Shown here: piece by piece, positions 34,830 to 46,934 of the stretch
How the letters are laid out: each line of letters opens with the position of its first letter
Numbering within the stretch: position 1 is the first letter of the stretch
From: Thysanoteuthis rhombus
Taxonomy: Eukaryota > Mollusca > Cephalopoda > Oegopsida > Thysanoteuthidae
NCBI GenBank assembly: GCA_963457665.1
Contig: OY735202.1
Span: forward strand, 50,091,781-50,155,780
Length of the DNA: 64,000 nt
Direction of reading: 5' to 3'
The notes under the pieces: model-generated
The model's database searches: none
What the model was told of the DNA's origin: nothing
Seen by the model: only the letters and a program-made list of their open reading frames with translations
Program-made: the position numbers and the translations under genes

Positions 34830-34973
34830 TTTAGGGATAACTGACCACCCCTCAAAGGCTAGAAAAAGTAACAATCATTTAACGCCCCTTTTTTTCAATT
34901 TTTCAACTGATCACCCCCAACACGGCATGGGTCACATGATGGTTTCTACCAAGTGACCTAACCAGACCTGTAA
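34830..34973 (+). repeat. Short interspersed element, copy 12 (3' fragment)
   Basis: Contains 'gctagaaaaagtaacaatca', 'ttcaactgatcacccccaac', 'acggcatgggtcacatgatg' and the terminal GACCTAACCAGACCTGT. Confidence 0.75.
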
Positions 34974-35235
34974 TTCTAATAAGATTGCAAGACGGAAATC
35001 TAAATTATCAAACGTGTTGAAGTAGTGCAATTTATTTTCCCTTCCTTTTTGTATTTCTCTCCAGGTAATCGATGTATCTCAGATGTCATCTGCACTCATT
35101 CTCTCTCTTCATAAGCAAGAAAAAATGCTATATCAAAGGTAAATTAAAACCTTACGAGAAGATCTGGAAAGAAAAGGAGAAGAAGCGAAAGAATTTTAAG
35201 AGAAAGACGAAGATAGGGGTGTATAAACAGATTGA

Positions 35236-35323
35236 ATGATGACGATTATTCTCCGAGTTGCCATGGTTATAGTATTGATTGCTTCCACAGCTGCCCAAAA
35301 CAAAACTTCACAATACTTGGTTG
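35236..35323 (+). CDS. Ionotropic receptor (iGluR family, IR25a/IR8a-like), exon 1: signal peptide
   Basis: Two tandem in-frame ATG codons (35236 and 35239) follow directly after an in-frame TGA, which fixes the N-terminus. The exon encodes 29 residues: a short basic start, a hydrophobic core (RVAMVIVLIASTAA) and a probable signal-peptidase site near A20/Q21. An N-glycosylation sequon NKT follows. It ends in phase 1 at GTTG|gtaagtg, a strong donor. The phase fits the exon at 59691, giving QYLVVIVTD, as expected for the first strand of a receptor amino-terminal domain. The preceding ~90 bp are purine-rich like a 5' UTR. The 24.4 kb intron that follows makes the link uncertain; a nearer alternative first exon is possible. 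Confidence 0.5.
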
Positions 35324-36940
35324 GTAAGTGAAATACTCTTTGCTTTCATCCACTAAAATCTAGCTCAGTGTTTAACAAATACAAAAGAAGTTTTGTAAGA
35401 TAGGTGATACTCATAACTATGTATTCTTCCATTAGGACAGTGATTTTCAAAGCGTGATCTGCAAGACCCTTGTAAGGAGTTCATTGAAGGAAAATCTTTT
35501 TGAAATCAATGTAGTTTCTGAAATCTTATGATGGCTTATTTTTGCTATAATCACTTGATCAACATAACTTTGTAAGAATCCGTACATATTTTTTGAGCAC
35601 GTCAAGTGATCCGCAGGTAGTGGCGTATCTGGAGTGCGGTAGGTATGGCACCTCCCATGGGTGCCCCTTCAAGGGGTAGTACTGAGCAGTTCCTAATAAA
35701 TTCAGACAAGGTATCCTCAGATTGTGAAAAATTAATTTTTTTCAAATGTATGATTGTCTTTGATTATCATTGGTGAGAAGCAGTAACATGGCTAGGTTGT
35801 TAGAATCATTTCAGCACCTATTTTTGAACTGATATTATGGTGAAGTTATCTTAAAGATGGGTATCACTTTGTCAAATGTTTGGACAGGGGCTCAATATCA
35901 GTGCTTTCCATGGGCGCTATTTTCCATAGATATGTCCCTCTCCACAGGGAAAAAAAATTTGTGATCCTCTGTGATAAAACTAATTTCAGTCCCCTGTAAA
36001 AAGATCTATATCCAGCTGCATATATGTTAATTGTCTGATGGTCATTTTCTAGTACAACTTTAACCCTTTTCAGGGAATAACATTCAGGCAATATAACTCG
36101 GTCTTTCCTTCAATGTTCCACAATGTTTGACCCTAGTGCTTTCTCTTTCTTACTTAGAGTTTAGCTCCTGCTACAATTCCATTCATATTCTTTGCACAAC
36201 TCACTGAGTTAAATTTAACATAAATTGAAGTAACATTACTATAAATAGTACACACACTAAATCGGGTCCCTTAACCTATACATTCAACAACCTCTTTCTA
36301 AGTTCTTTTTTTACAGAACTGTAAAAACAAAGGATAACCTTCATTTAGATTATACATCTGGTGCCTTCATCAGAATTTAGGAGGAATTTGCTGAAATGTT
36401 CTGGTAACAACATTAGTAACATACAGAGAGTGTTTGGTTGTCCAAACAAATCTTGGGATGGTGTAGTCACACATGTTGCCTTGCCTTTTCTTGCGACATT
36501 TCTAACATCATGAAAAAACACTTCAAATGCTCTATCTTGAAAAAACTTCATTCCATTCACAGAGTATGTTGTTCTACAATATTTTTCTTTAATCTTAATG
36601 GGTAATCGTTTAAAGTGTCACTAATTCTATGTTCATAAAATGTATTTAAAAAGAAATAAAATACTATATACCCTGTGAGATTATTTTAAAATGCCAGTCA
36701 TTTGAGAGACTACAGTAGGTAGCACTATAGATTCTTTGAAAAGAATGGTTACATTCTGCAAATTTTTGATAGAATCTCATATGTATTCATGCAAATGGAT
36801 AGATAGTAACAATTGACGTTTCTCAGATATTAGCATGAATTCAACTGGTGCATTTAAATGAAGACAATATGGTGACATATCAGGCAATCGAGGAAAATAA
36901 GGAATAGCTATATGGTTAGATCTGAATGACTGCAGCTGAA
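35324..36940. other. First intron of the receptor gene, no feature recognised
   Basis: AT-rich. A 'agtggcgtatctggagtgcg' phrase near 35620 looks like a small widespread repeat. Otherwise nothing is supported. Confidence 0.4.
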
Positions 36941-36944
36941 AGGT

Positions 36945-37410
36945 CTCCATGGCCTAATTGGTAAGGCAGCTGTTTGGTTAAGACAGACTCACAAAGAAAA
37001 AAGTCTTGCCGCTATCTTATTCTTCATTTCTGATCCATGTTGCTTACTAATGGGCACAAAATGACAGTCTGGGACTTGTAATAAAAAACAACTGAAGTTA
37101 AGATGAAAGAAATACTTGTCAAAAATTGATGATTGACAATGCTTTATCTGTGAATTATTTAAAGAAATTCCAGTTAGAATTCAGATTAGCCTATCTCCAA
37201 GACTTGTTGCCAACCAAGGCTGAAGAGCCCTAATTTACCGTGCTATTTATTGATAGTTAGGAAGAGAAGAGATAGATTCATGTCTTTCCCAAGGGCATCA
37301 GAGTGAAATGAAGAAAAACTGACTCAGTCAGAGTTTGAATTTAGTTTTCCAATTACATTCTATGTGCAGGTAACCATTAGATCACTTGCACTTCCTCGTA
37401 CCTGTATAAC
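36945..37410 (+). repeat. tRNA-derived SINE, diverged
   Basis: 'tggcctaattggtaaggcag' resembles a tRNA D-arm/A box. The body includes 'aacaactgaagttaagatga' and 'caaaaattgatgattgacaa', also seen at about 10190-10230 and 49240-49300. It ends near 'gcaggtaaccattagatcac'. The B box is degraded. Confidence 0.45.
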
Positions 37411-38395
37411 AAAAGGTATTCTTCAGTCTATTCTTTTCGTTTCTTTTTTTTTTTGTTCTCTTCCAATCTCAGATACACTCTAGAAAGATATTTTTGTCAT
37501 TTAAGTGATCCCTGTATTAACAAAGATATTATAATGTCAACTATTCCAGTGCAGTCTGATGTCCAGTCCTGTTTCAAACTACAACCTAATTACACTGATA
37601 ATTGGTGTAAACAAATATAAAAGCCCCTCACAACCTTGCTTGGACACTCCAGAAATCAATACAGATGTAGTGTGAGCATTTGATCAAACATTTATTATCA
37701 ACTTTCCATAAAATAGACTAGCTTGGGTCTCAGTATAGAGAGGGGCATTTATTTGCTGTTATGACTGGTCAGTATTGATCAAGATGAAGCACTGAACTGA
37801 CAACAATCAGAATTATAAAAAGGACAAGGACTGTTCAGAGAAGGTTATATGAGTAACCTCCACAACGTATCATCAGCACATGATACATATCTATGTATCT
37901 GTTTGCAGTAAATTCTATAAATTCAAAAAATAAAGATTCTTTGCATCACTTGTACATAGAATAGGTCCTAATTAATTGGATCACTTGTTATTCATAGTTT
38001 CCATTTATTTGAGCCTTGGAAATCCTAAACAAACAAATATATTTGTGATAATTTTCTTGGCTAAGTTGGACCACCAGGCTGTTTAATTGGGACGGTGTGT
38101 CTACAAAAAAAAATTTACTATTTACATTGTCATTGTTGAATCACTCACAACTCAGTCAGGCAGTATCTGCTATGAATCTGTTGCTAGGAGCCTTCTAGAG
38201 AATAGTTCAAATTGTATCTTTAGTGTATGCAAAATTCTTCACTCCCCCCCAAAATAGGGTGTGACTAACAAGGAAATGTAAGAAGATATCAACATTATCT
38301 TATTCTTCTTGTTCACAGGTGAATCACTTGAGAGACTACAGCTGAGTATATTCAATAAAGTCTTCGAAAGTCAATGAGCAGAAAAGATTACAGTA
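37411..38395. other. Receptor intron, no feature recognised
   Basis: AT-rich sequence. No coding similarity or repeat family identified. Confidence 0.35.
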
Positions 38396-38612
38396 GCCTA
38401 GTGTGTTATTAAATATATACTATAAAATAATCGATTGTCCTTAATTTTTGTACAAACATTTACTGCATTTCGAATTCTGTTAAAACAACTGAATCTCTCC
38501 TTCACATCCTTGATGTTTTTAACACAACATTTTGCTTCATACATGTATGTATGTTTACACCTATTTTGATGTATGTGTGCATATGTCAGTTTTTGATATA
38601 TGTATGTACACA

Positions 38613-38690
38613 CAGACACATAGACACACACACACACATACACATACACACGCACACGCATATATATATATATATATATATTTATATGTA
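38613..38690. repeat. (CA)n / (TA)n compound microsatellite
   Basis: Interrupted CA repeats grade into TA repeats over about 80 bp. Confidence 0.9.
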
Positions 38691-38764
38691 TACACATACC
38701 TACAACCTTTTTCATACATATATATGTATATGATTATGAATTGCATTATATCATATTGAAACTC

Positions 38765-38905
38765 TTGCTTGATATGATCTCCCTTTATTACATGATGAAT
38801 GTATCATTTGGCCAGGACAATGTAAATTAAACAATCAAATAAAATGTGGCTACTGCAGATATCAAACCTCCAATTGGTAGGGTAGGTGCTTCAATGCATT
38901 TTTTC
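38765..38905 (-). repeat. tRNA-derived SINE, minus orientation
   Basis: Shares with 61880-62055 the segments 'tacatgatgaatgtatca', 'aaattaaacaatcaaataaa' and 'gcagatatcaaacctccaat' (a B box in reverse complement, GGTTTGATATCTGC). Confidence 0.5.
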
Positions 38906-38984
38906 TAAACGTTATTTCCATTTATATTGTCAAGACCAAATGACAAATTGACCATGAAATAACGGGAGATCATTTCAAATAGGA

Positions 38985-39047
38985 GTTTCAATATAATATA
39001 ACACAGTTTATAATCATTCTGTCGGATCATATATCCATTCCTTGATA

Positions 39048-39124
<77 letters not shown>

Positions 39125-39130
39125 TATATA
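38985..39130. repeat. (TA)n array with conserved 5' flank
   Basis: About 34 TA units at 39051-39118, preceded by 'tttataatcattctgtcgga' and 'tcatatatccattcctt'. The same ~65 bp flank precedes the array at 40215. Confidence 0.85.
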
Positions 39131-40080
39131 AATATGTATGTATATAGTTGATAATTTTACAATATGGAGATCACATTACAACTGGCCCATTGTTTCAAGT
39201 ACATGCGTGTATAAAAATGTGAATGTATACTGAAAGTTTGGTTCACTCGTTATTCTCTCATATATTTAGGTTGAACTTACTAAATAAATAAATAGGAAAA
39301 GAAAAGTGCACACACATACACACACACAGACACACAGACACAAAACACATGTTAGTGTATTTGTAGACTTAATCTGATATTTAAATTATAACAGATTATA
39401 AAGCTGTGAGAGAAGAAAATTCAGGCAATGTAACATAGAGAGTGTGAAGAAAAAAGCAATGAGAAATAAAAGTGCCAAAAAGTCTTGCCTAAAGATGAAG
39501 AGAGCACCAAATTACAATAGTCATACATTTGGCATCTCAAAGGGTCACTGTACTTAATGATTTTGATAGATGTAAAGCATAAGCTAAGTTGTTATGCTGA
39601 TAATGTACACGCCACTGGTTGGATGAGGATTTTGCTGGTGTGATTAATATCCATAAAACATGCAAATAAAGATTACACAATCATCTCTTGTTACCAATTG
39701 AATGAAAATGCATTTATAATAACCACAGGGTTATTTTAGGAATAACTCAATCATTGTTATTTTTCTGAATAGCAATTTAACTATTTCCTTTATTTCTTTG
39801 CCTCTTAGAGTTTTATTGCATGTCAGTTTCATCATTACCAGCATTTGAATTGCAAAAGGCTTTGTCATTCTTGACATGAACAAAAGTTGTTCTTAGAAAA
39901 GCATCTTTCTTTTATATTCGTATCATTGTCTTCTATAGTTTTTAAAACTATAAATAACATTAAGAAATCAGCAATGATTGCGAAATTCTTATCTTGCAGG
40001 GTTTATAGTTTCTCTGAACACTCAGTGCATGGCTGATGAAGCTGCATGGGCGAAACATGTAATATGAATTATCCTAAATG
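39131..40080. other. Receptor intron, no feature recognised
   Basis: AT-rich with short CA-rich patches near 39308. Nothing further is supported. Confidence 0.35.
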
Positions 40081-40084
40081 TCAT

Positions 40085-40328
<244 letters not shown>

Positions 40329-40359
40329 TAAAGAGATGGATGTATAAAAAATACCTTTT

Positions 40360-41265
40360 CACATATACCTCAACTGTTATGCATATAACTGTTATTGTTG
40401 TTGCTGTTATTAAGCATCACTATTGACAACAGACTGGTTTAAACACTTTTGCTGGGTTTAGGCTATTCATGGGCTCTAACACTTATAAACACTAGCTGTA
40501 CCCATGAGGAAATTCTTTGGTTGTTGACACCTAAACTATAACCAAACCTGAATATTATCTCATGCCATTGTATTTTTCTCAACCTATACTTGTATCTTCT
40601 CATCATCTCCCTTATCCCTTCCAATCTTTGTTGTTGGTCAATGATTATATCGAATTGTCATAGTTATACAAACATGGATAAAATTCATATACCAAAATGT
40701 TCCTAACCGCCCCAGGAAACTACCTAATGATCTCTTCTTCCCTTCTCTTCCTACCCTCTTATCAAACTAACAAACTTCCCTTTCTCCCCTTCTCTCCCTC
40801 TACCCCTTAAGTAAGCTACTTAAATTTCTTTTCACCCCTCTTTCTTTCTAAATAAAGATAAGGTAAATCTTAAATGAAATATCATGCTGCCAAAAGACGT
40901 TGGTCACCTGAAGTTTGGGAAAAAACAACTTTCCACATATATCTCATTTTTGTGCACGTAAGTGTTAATGTTTTCGGTGTTATCAGTCATCGCTACCAAC
41001 AACAAACCAGATTAAACACTTTTGCTGGGTTTAAGTTATTCATATGTTTTGACAATTATATAAAGGTATCTTTACATGTATCTGGACTTAGCCCAGCTCT
41101 AAGCGTTTAGGGTAGAAACATTAAATTCTGCACGCATACACTCTCAATGTGTAGTGAAAATGGGGTTTTTTTTTGTCGTTTTTCGACCCAACCCCAGTTT
41201 TTAATGGAAGATTCAATTTACAAGACAAATTTATGCTGTATTTATATGATAAAAATGAGCATATA
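40360..41265 (+). repeat. Fragments of the long 5' module of the interspersed element
   Basis: 'cacttttgctgggttta' occurs at about 40445 and 41018. 'atcatgctgccaaaagacgt' (family 3' half) is at about 40882. 'gggtagaaacattaaattct' with 'caatttacaagacaaattta' follows at 41110-41235. These match the variant copy at 16785-17139 and suggest a longer master element. Confidence 0.5.
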
Positions 41266-41269
41266 TAGA

Positions 41270-41580
41270 TGGAAGTGATTCATAATTTCCCTGGAAAGGC
41301 TAGTTCCACTTCTGTTTCAAAATGGACAAAGAAGTGTCTTTGCCTTTTTTGTAAATATTCAGCAGGTTTTGGTCTTGTCAAGGAGTGCTCAAGCGTGGAC
41401 GTCCTGAGCGCCTTTTATGTACAAATATTGCTTGATCCTTTATTCTTTTCAGAAGTTTTGAGGCACAAGATTGATTAATCTTCATATGTACTGCTGTTTC
41501 AGGCTGACTCATTCCTGTGGATGCTAAGTTTGACACCATTCCATTTTCGGTAGTGGTCAAAGCCCTTTGCACCTTAGCGT
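41270..41580 (-). mobile_element. Tc1-like transposase N-terminal fragment
   Basis: The minus frame 41572-41378 includes MVSNLASTGMSQPETAVHM, ASKLLKRIKDQAIFVHK and RRSGRPRLSTP. This is the helix-turn-helix and GRPR AT-hook-like pattern of Tc1 transposases. The catalytic domain is absent. Confidence 0.7.
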
Positions 41581-41944
41581 TGACCCATATTTACTTCATA
41601 AGATTAAATAGATAACCAGAAAAAAAGCTACTATTCATAATATATCTTAGACTAACTGAACAAGTTGAAAAATTATGCTTTAATCAAAGAAACAACACAA
41701 TAAATCCAATGCTTTGAAAATATGATATATTTTTGGAATAGTTTATAATACAAATCTGTATAATACATGCTAATAAGACCCCTTTTTCTTCACAAACTGT
41801 GTATTTTATCAGTTAAAAAAGGCCCTGGTTTGATGATCAGATAATATACCTAAGCAGTGGTACTGAATTTACAACCACTAGATGATAAATTGTTTAAAAA
41901 GATCAAAATTGATTATAACGTTGCTGTCTTCTCAAATGGATATC

Positions 41945-41947
<3 letters not shown>

Positions 41948-42014
<67 letters not shown>
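41948..42014. repeat. (TA)n microsatellite
   Basis: About 33 TA units followed by GAGAGAGA. Confidence 0.95.
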
Positions 42015-42022
<8 letters not shown>

Positions 42023-42334
42023 GAAAAATAAGAGAGAAAGCAGCAAGAACAAGCATGAAGGATAAATAGGTACTGGGAACAGATCAACATTCCATCTATA
42101 GTATAAAGAATGATTTTTCACCAATGGATCAACAAATTTTATGACTAATTTAAATGATGGGCAAAGACTACTTAAAACTTTGAAAAATCAAACTTGGTCA
42201 GCTGTTTTCTCAACTTCCTTATAACATTGAAAAGTCTGTTTACAGTTCTGAAAATTCAAGAATGAAACTAAAGTTTTAGAAAAGTAATGTGTCAGTGAAA
42301 TTCTGTTTCAAATAAGAAAGAAAAATCTTTTCAG

Positions 42335-42600
42335 AGACTTTTTAATGTTTCAACAGACCCATGGGAAAGATTGTCATACACAATGCCACAAGTGGTACCA
42401 GCATTTCAAATTAGGAAGAACATTTAACAAAGAGGATGCTAAATTTGGAGATTATCTCTCATTGACAAAGGAATTCGACATTGGAAAAGTGCGTGATGTG
42501 ACTCATAGAAATCATTGGTTAACTTGTGGTGAAGTTTCCAAAAAAGTAGGAATCTTTAGAAGTTCATGTAACATGATTTTAAAATAAAAAACTGATGATG
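42335..42600 (+). mobile_element. Mariner-type transposase N-terminal fragment
   Basis: The plus frame 42345-42587 reads CHKWYQHFKLGRTFNKEDAK, then GKVRDVTHRNHWLTCGEV and SKKVGIFRSSCNMILK. This is the SETMAR/mariner pattern (W...F..G.....D....GRP...; RR.T..EI...VGIS..S...IL). Confidence 0.75.
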
Positions 42601-42639
42601 AATCATGTTGCCACAAAATCTGATAATAAACAAAAGAAA

Positions 42640-42790
42640 ATACTACACAATGCTTTATCAGTCTTTCTTTTAAGATCATGTAGTAGCAAAATTAACAGAT
42701 TCCTGCCTCTTCAGAAACTTCATGGACAGTTGGGCAATGATTTTCATGAATTACAGGACTTCTGAAAGCTTCATTGTCTAACTTGGGGGA
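42640..42790 (-). mobile_element. Second mariner N-terminal fragment, inverted
   Basis: The minus frame near 42745-42690 reads ENHCPTVHEVSEEAGI. After it, ATGATCTTAAAAGAAAGACT mirrors the corresponding plus-strand part at 42565. The two fragments point at each other. Confidence 0.6.
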
Positions 42791-43552
42791 AAAAAGGTCA
42801 AGCACACTAAACGTATATTCACTCTTACACTTGGTTAAAAAAAAACTAACCAGTGTGAATCGATGCATTTTTTTGAACAAAAAGTCACAGTCACTCCTAC
42901 ATAACATATCAGTTAGAGCACTCAAAAATGTCTCATTGGCTGTTACAAAAGTTTGGTTTCTTTGTTGGGGATAAAAGGATACATTCAAAATGTAACTTAG
43001 CATCAACCCTGTTACCAGGGAAGAATTAAACCATCTTGTTATAAGGATACATCAAGTTGGAATTACATAAAATAAATTGTTCTGCGCCATTATCCTTTAT
43101 TGACTATGTCCTAACTTTCAAACTCCCTCACCTTCAGTGCAAAGGCCTGACCGGTGTGTGTGTGGTGGGGTGGACAAATGCCCTTAGATATATGTGCTCA
43201 AGGAGTCTCAAAATGGTTGAGTCTAGGTTGCCTGGTAGTATGTGTTTATCTTGCTGAAGGAGAACCAGGCAAAACCCCCTTTACTCTGATGATTGCTCTA
43301 ATACTTTCCAAATCCACAATTACATACAGGCTATAAATATCAAGTCTAACTTCAATTTTTCACCAGTGTTTTTCCTCCTAAGCAACAGATCCTAGCTGTT
43401 TTGTAGAGTGTGAGAAAAATATTTGAAATTAGATTTACTCTGGTTTCAGAATCACCTAAAATATAAACACATGCAGGAATGTCGTATTCCTCGCTTTTTA
43501 TGTTTTGCTGGCAGTACAAGTTCTGATTTTCTTCAAGTAACAGGGCAGGTTA

Positions 43553-43700
43553 ATCACTCAGTAGAAACTGTCACATGACCTTTTGTGCTGCATGCCATTT
43601 TGGAGGTGATCAATTAAAAAATTGGAAAAAGGGGTGAATAAATAACTTCTCTTTGCTTTTTGTTGAGCATTGATCCCTAAAAAAGTCCGATTGAAAAACA
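43553..43700 (-). repeat. Short interspersed element, copy 13 (3' half)
   Basis: Reads in plus coordinates GGCAGGTTAATCACTCAGTA, 'gaaactgtcacatgacc', 'gtgatcaattaaaaaattgg', then similarity ends. Confidence 0.7.
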
Positions 43701-43754
43701 GTTTGTCATGACATAAAAGAGAATATCAGATACTAATACTGTGATATCATATTT

Positions 43755-44211
43755 TGAAACCATTAACCAAAACTGTCAACAAGGGTTTATTCCACTTTTA
43801 AGCTGGTCTGGCTAGCTGTCTGACTGGCTATGTAAATATGTATGTATGTGTGTGCCACACCAATGGAGCTAGAGGGCTGGAAATACAAACATTTACCCCT
43901 AGGAAAAAAACGTTCTTTTTGTTTTTTGGGAAATTGACCTCCTAAATTGGTTTTTTATTTGGAGGGCTCTATTTGTGATGCAAGTTTATACTTAACTGAC
44001 CACGTTTGTATATTCTGCAGCTATCATGCTTGTTTTTTGAAAATCCAGACTTTTGTAGTCATCACTGACCGGCGAAATGCAAGAGGAGTAATAAATACAT
44101 ATTTATCAGTCCTTTTTTTCCAATTTTTCAACTGATCACCATTGATACACCCTGCTGCCAAAAGATGTTGGTTATATGACGGCTTCTACAGTGCATACCA
44201 AATTACTAAGC
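43755..44211 (+). repeat. Short interspersed element, copy 14
   Basis: Begins TTGAAACCATTAACCAAAAC, has the full core and the paired 'actgatcacca' box, and ends near ACCAAATTACTAAG. Together with copy 13 it forms an inverted pair 55 bp apart. Confidence 0.75.
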
Positions 44212-44519
44212 GAGTGCGTATTTCCCTTCTTAAAGCAGGTACAGTGAAAGAATTTGAGTTGTTTTTTACGCACATATTTGTATAGCATTATCATGCATTA
44301 CCTGCAAATATGAAACTTGAATGTACTGGTATTTTTTGCAACTTCTCAATTTTTATTCTGCAAAACTATTAAGCATGGCTAGAAAAACACAGTAGGACAC
44401 TGATTACATGCTGAGTAAATCATTTATTGGCCCACAGTTAGAATGGAGAAAGTTCAAACAAGCTCTAAAAACTCATATACAAGGGATACTTAAGTTTATG
44501 ATTTAACAACATACAATTT

Positions 44520-44793
44520 TGAAAACAAAAGTTCTAAAACAAAAAACTTATTTTGAAATGTGAGATCTATGCCCACGAATAACAGATGTTAGTTGATCAT
44601 CCATTGATTTAGATGAATTTGGAATCATTTCAGCTGTTATAGCTTTAGCACTGGTCCCAATAGCTAGTCTTATTCGGTTGCAAACTGACACCAATCTCCA
44701 TACACCACCCTCTTCAGGATGCTTGAGAGATTTTCTACAGGATTGAGATCTGGAGGAAATGGTGGCCAGTTGATTAATCTGAACCAGATGATC
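44520..44793 (-). mobile_element. Tc1-like transposase, C-terminal part
   Basis: On the minus strand 'ccagatctcaatcctgtaga' gives NWPPFPPDLNPVENLSSILK. This is the conserved PPDLNPIEN motif around the third catalytic region of Tc1 transposases, followed by FATE and a SVIRGHRSHISK-like end. The N-terminal part lies across a LINE insertion at 45258-45790. Confidence 0.75.
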
Positions 44794-45257
44794 CCAATAA
44801 TCCTAAAAAAAGAGTATACAACCAATGCATTCTCTCGATAGTCACCTATGGAGTTGAAACATGGAACCTAACAGAGAGACAGGCCTGCAAACTGAGAAGT
44901 ATGCAACGTGCACATGAGAGAATCATGCTCAACCTTACATGGAGAGATCACAAGACAGCACAGTATATAAGGAAGAAAACAGGTGTTCGTAACATCATAG
45001 AAACTATTAAAAAACTCAAATGGCAATGGGCAGGCCATGTTGCAAGAATGAAAGACAACCAATGGACATCACGACTCACAACATGGATCCCCAGAGATCA
45101 TATAAGAAACCAAGGCCGACTGAACGCAAGATGGAGAGATGAACTGGACAGATTCAGGAAATACTGGCTCCGTGATGCCCATTATAGGGAACTGTGGCGA
45201 ATCCTGGGGAAGGTCTATGTCCAACGACGGATGTTAAAAGACTGACTGATGATGATC
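44794..45257 (+). mobile_element. RTE-like LINE 3' end with intact C-terminal ORF
   Basis: The frame 44901-45245 is open for 114 codons: RIMLNLTWRDHKTAQYI, KLKWQWAGHVARMKDNQW, GRLNARWRDELDRFRKYW, GKVYVQRRMLKD. The stop falls just before the 3' terminal TGATGATGATC. This is the best-preserved LINE copy here, so it is the youngest. It is inserted in the Tc1-like transposase. Only the last part of the element is present (5' truncation). Confidence 0.88.
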
Positions 45258-45790
45258 AATCTACCATTTCTGAAACCCATTTTAGTTTGATAGTTGACTG
45301 TTGCATATGCCCTGTGTGAAGGGGCTCTGTCTAGCATGAGGATAAGTTTTGTACGTAGACTGCAGGACTTGTTCTTAAACCAAAGCTGAAAATTTTCTTC
45401 CATATATAGCTCGGTATTTGTCAGTAGGAAGAACGAGATTGAAATCAGTTTTCAAATACTTTCTAGGATATTCCAGATGTTTCACCTTGTACCTAGATTT
45501 CAAAGGTGGTCAAATATAAGGCTTGAGACATTTGCAACTGTGCACAGAATCTGGCAGTAAGATGATTGGACACGTTCCCTCAATCAACTTCCTCAAAGAC
45601 AGTTTTGCAGCACGGGGATGGGTTTTTTTTCTAACAATTTGCTTGATTGAAGATACTTCCTGCTGTATTATCACCATGGAATTATTCTTATCTGATCTTT
45701 CACGTGATGCACCAGGATCTTCAACATATTTCTTCACCATTTTTCAAGGATTGCACTACTTTTTCCAAGCTCTGTGTTGAAAGAATAATT
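45258..45790 (-). mobile_element. Tc1-like transposase, N-terminal and central part
   Basis: The minus frames give LILMLDRAPSHRAYATV with MGFRNGRL (the catalytic LMQDNAPSH..K region) and upstream TDKYRAIYGRKFSAL. A leading segment VKKYVEDPGASRERSDKNN lies at 45740-45685. The element is old, with several frame breaks, and is split by the LINE at 44794-45257. Confidence 0.7.
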
Positions 45791-46478
45791 ATCAGTGTAC
45801 GATTAATCGCATTTATGAATCATAGCTTATTAATTTTTCAGTGGTGACCTAATAATTTGGCACTCTTAAAACACAAGGCAATAACAAAAATGGCTCCTGA
45901 TTATTCACTAGAGAGCAAAATGTCTTTATTTTTTCAACATTGGCAAGGGTCAGTGTTCCAATACTTGTCAAATTATTCTTTCTACTTTTCATGAAACTGA
46001 ATTTAATATATAACCCTTTTGCATAGTAATTTGGCATATATTGTATTGTGTGACTAATCAAACCTGTTTTTGTAATCATTGGCTAATTCCTCACACTCGA
46101 GAATCATGGAGAAGACACTCCCCCAGCCTGCACGGGTTGTTTTTTAAAGTGGCAATCAGCTCATCCTATGAGTTTGCTCTTTGGGATTTGTGCCCGTCCA
46201 TAATATCTAGGCGAGCCAAGATGGGTAAAGTAACTGCCAAGCAAAAGTTTGTTTTTTTTTACCAGAATAGCCTCTCAAATGGACTACCTTACAGGGTTGA
46301 AGAGCTCTATCAGCCCTGTTATGTTATCCATTCCAGGAGGCTAGGAGGTTTTTCATGACATAAGTGCAAATTGATCGCCAACCACCTCAGCTGAAATTTG
46401 AACTCAGTACACTGATTTCATTTCCGATACTGTTAACAGTTAGGCACAGCACGCCTCCTTAAAATTATACACACACAG

Positions 46479-46883
46479 AGGTCTGGTTACTCACCCAAGA
46501 GAAACTGTCATATGACCAACGACTTTTGGCAGCATGCCATGTTTGGATGATCAAGTAAAAAAAAAATTGGAATGAGGGGTGTTAATGAATAAATCACTTC
46601 TCTTACCTTTTGTTAGCCATGATCACTGAAAAAATGTCTGAATTTAAAAACAAGCGCAGGCATAAACTAAGGGATCAGTCTAGCATTAACTTACATTGCA
46701 AATTGAGCCCCTCCATTAAAAACCTATTTAGGGGGAATTTTTGAAATTACAAGACGTGATAAGGAGTAAATATTGAAAATTTCAGCCCCACTTGCTACAC
46801 TGGTATTCTTGATACATACATACATAACCAATCAGGTGGACACACTTGAAAACTGAAGAAACCTATGTTGGCAGTTTTGGTTG
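46479..46883 (-). repeat. Short interspersed element, copy 15
   Basis: Reads from GAGGTCTGGTTACTCACCCA (3' end) through 'agaaactgtcatatgaccaa' to 'tgttggcagttttggttg' (5' end). A ~30 bp fragment of another 3' end (GTGACTAATCAAACCTGTTT) lies at about 46049. Confidence 0.8.
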
Positions 46884-46934
46884 TGTGTGTGTGTGTATGT
46901 GTGTATTTTGAGAGAAAAAACTCTCTTCTGTAGA

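Noticed and set aside
34387-34855. Overlapping Lys/Glu/Arg-rich and Phe/Leu/Ser-rich open frames
   Set aside because: Produced by the strand-asymmetric pyrimidine tract at 34500-34745, not by a gene.
35065-35142. A candidate terminal exon VIDVSQMSSALILSLHKQEK after TCTCTCCAG
   Set aside because: With the supposed upstream exons shown to be transposon pieces, nothing supports it. The region is better read as 5' UTR sequence of the receptor gene.
36945-37000. Possible tRNA gene (D-arm-like TGGCCTAATTGGTAAGGCAG)
   Set aside because: The anticodon and T arms cannot be formed and a SINE body follows; treated as a tRNA-derived SINE.
38532-38759. Open frames on both strands rich in Tyr/Ile/His/Thr or Val/Cys
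   Set aside because: They are translations of CA/TA/TG microsatellites; the same applies at 10864-11110, 22413-22550, 40083-40328 and 41903-42124.
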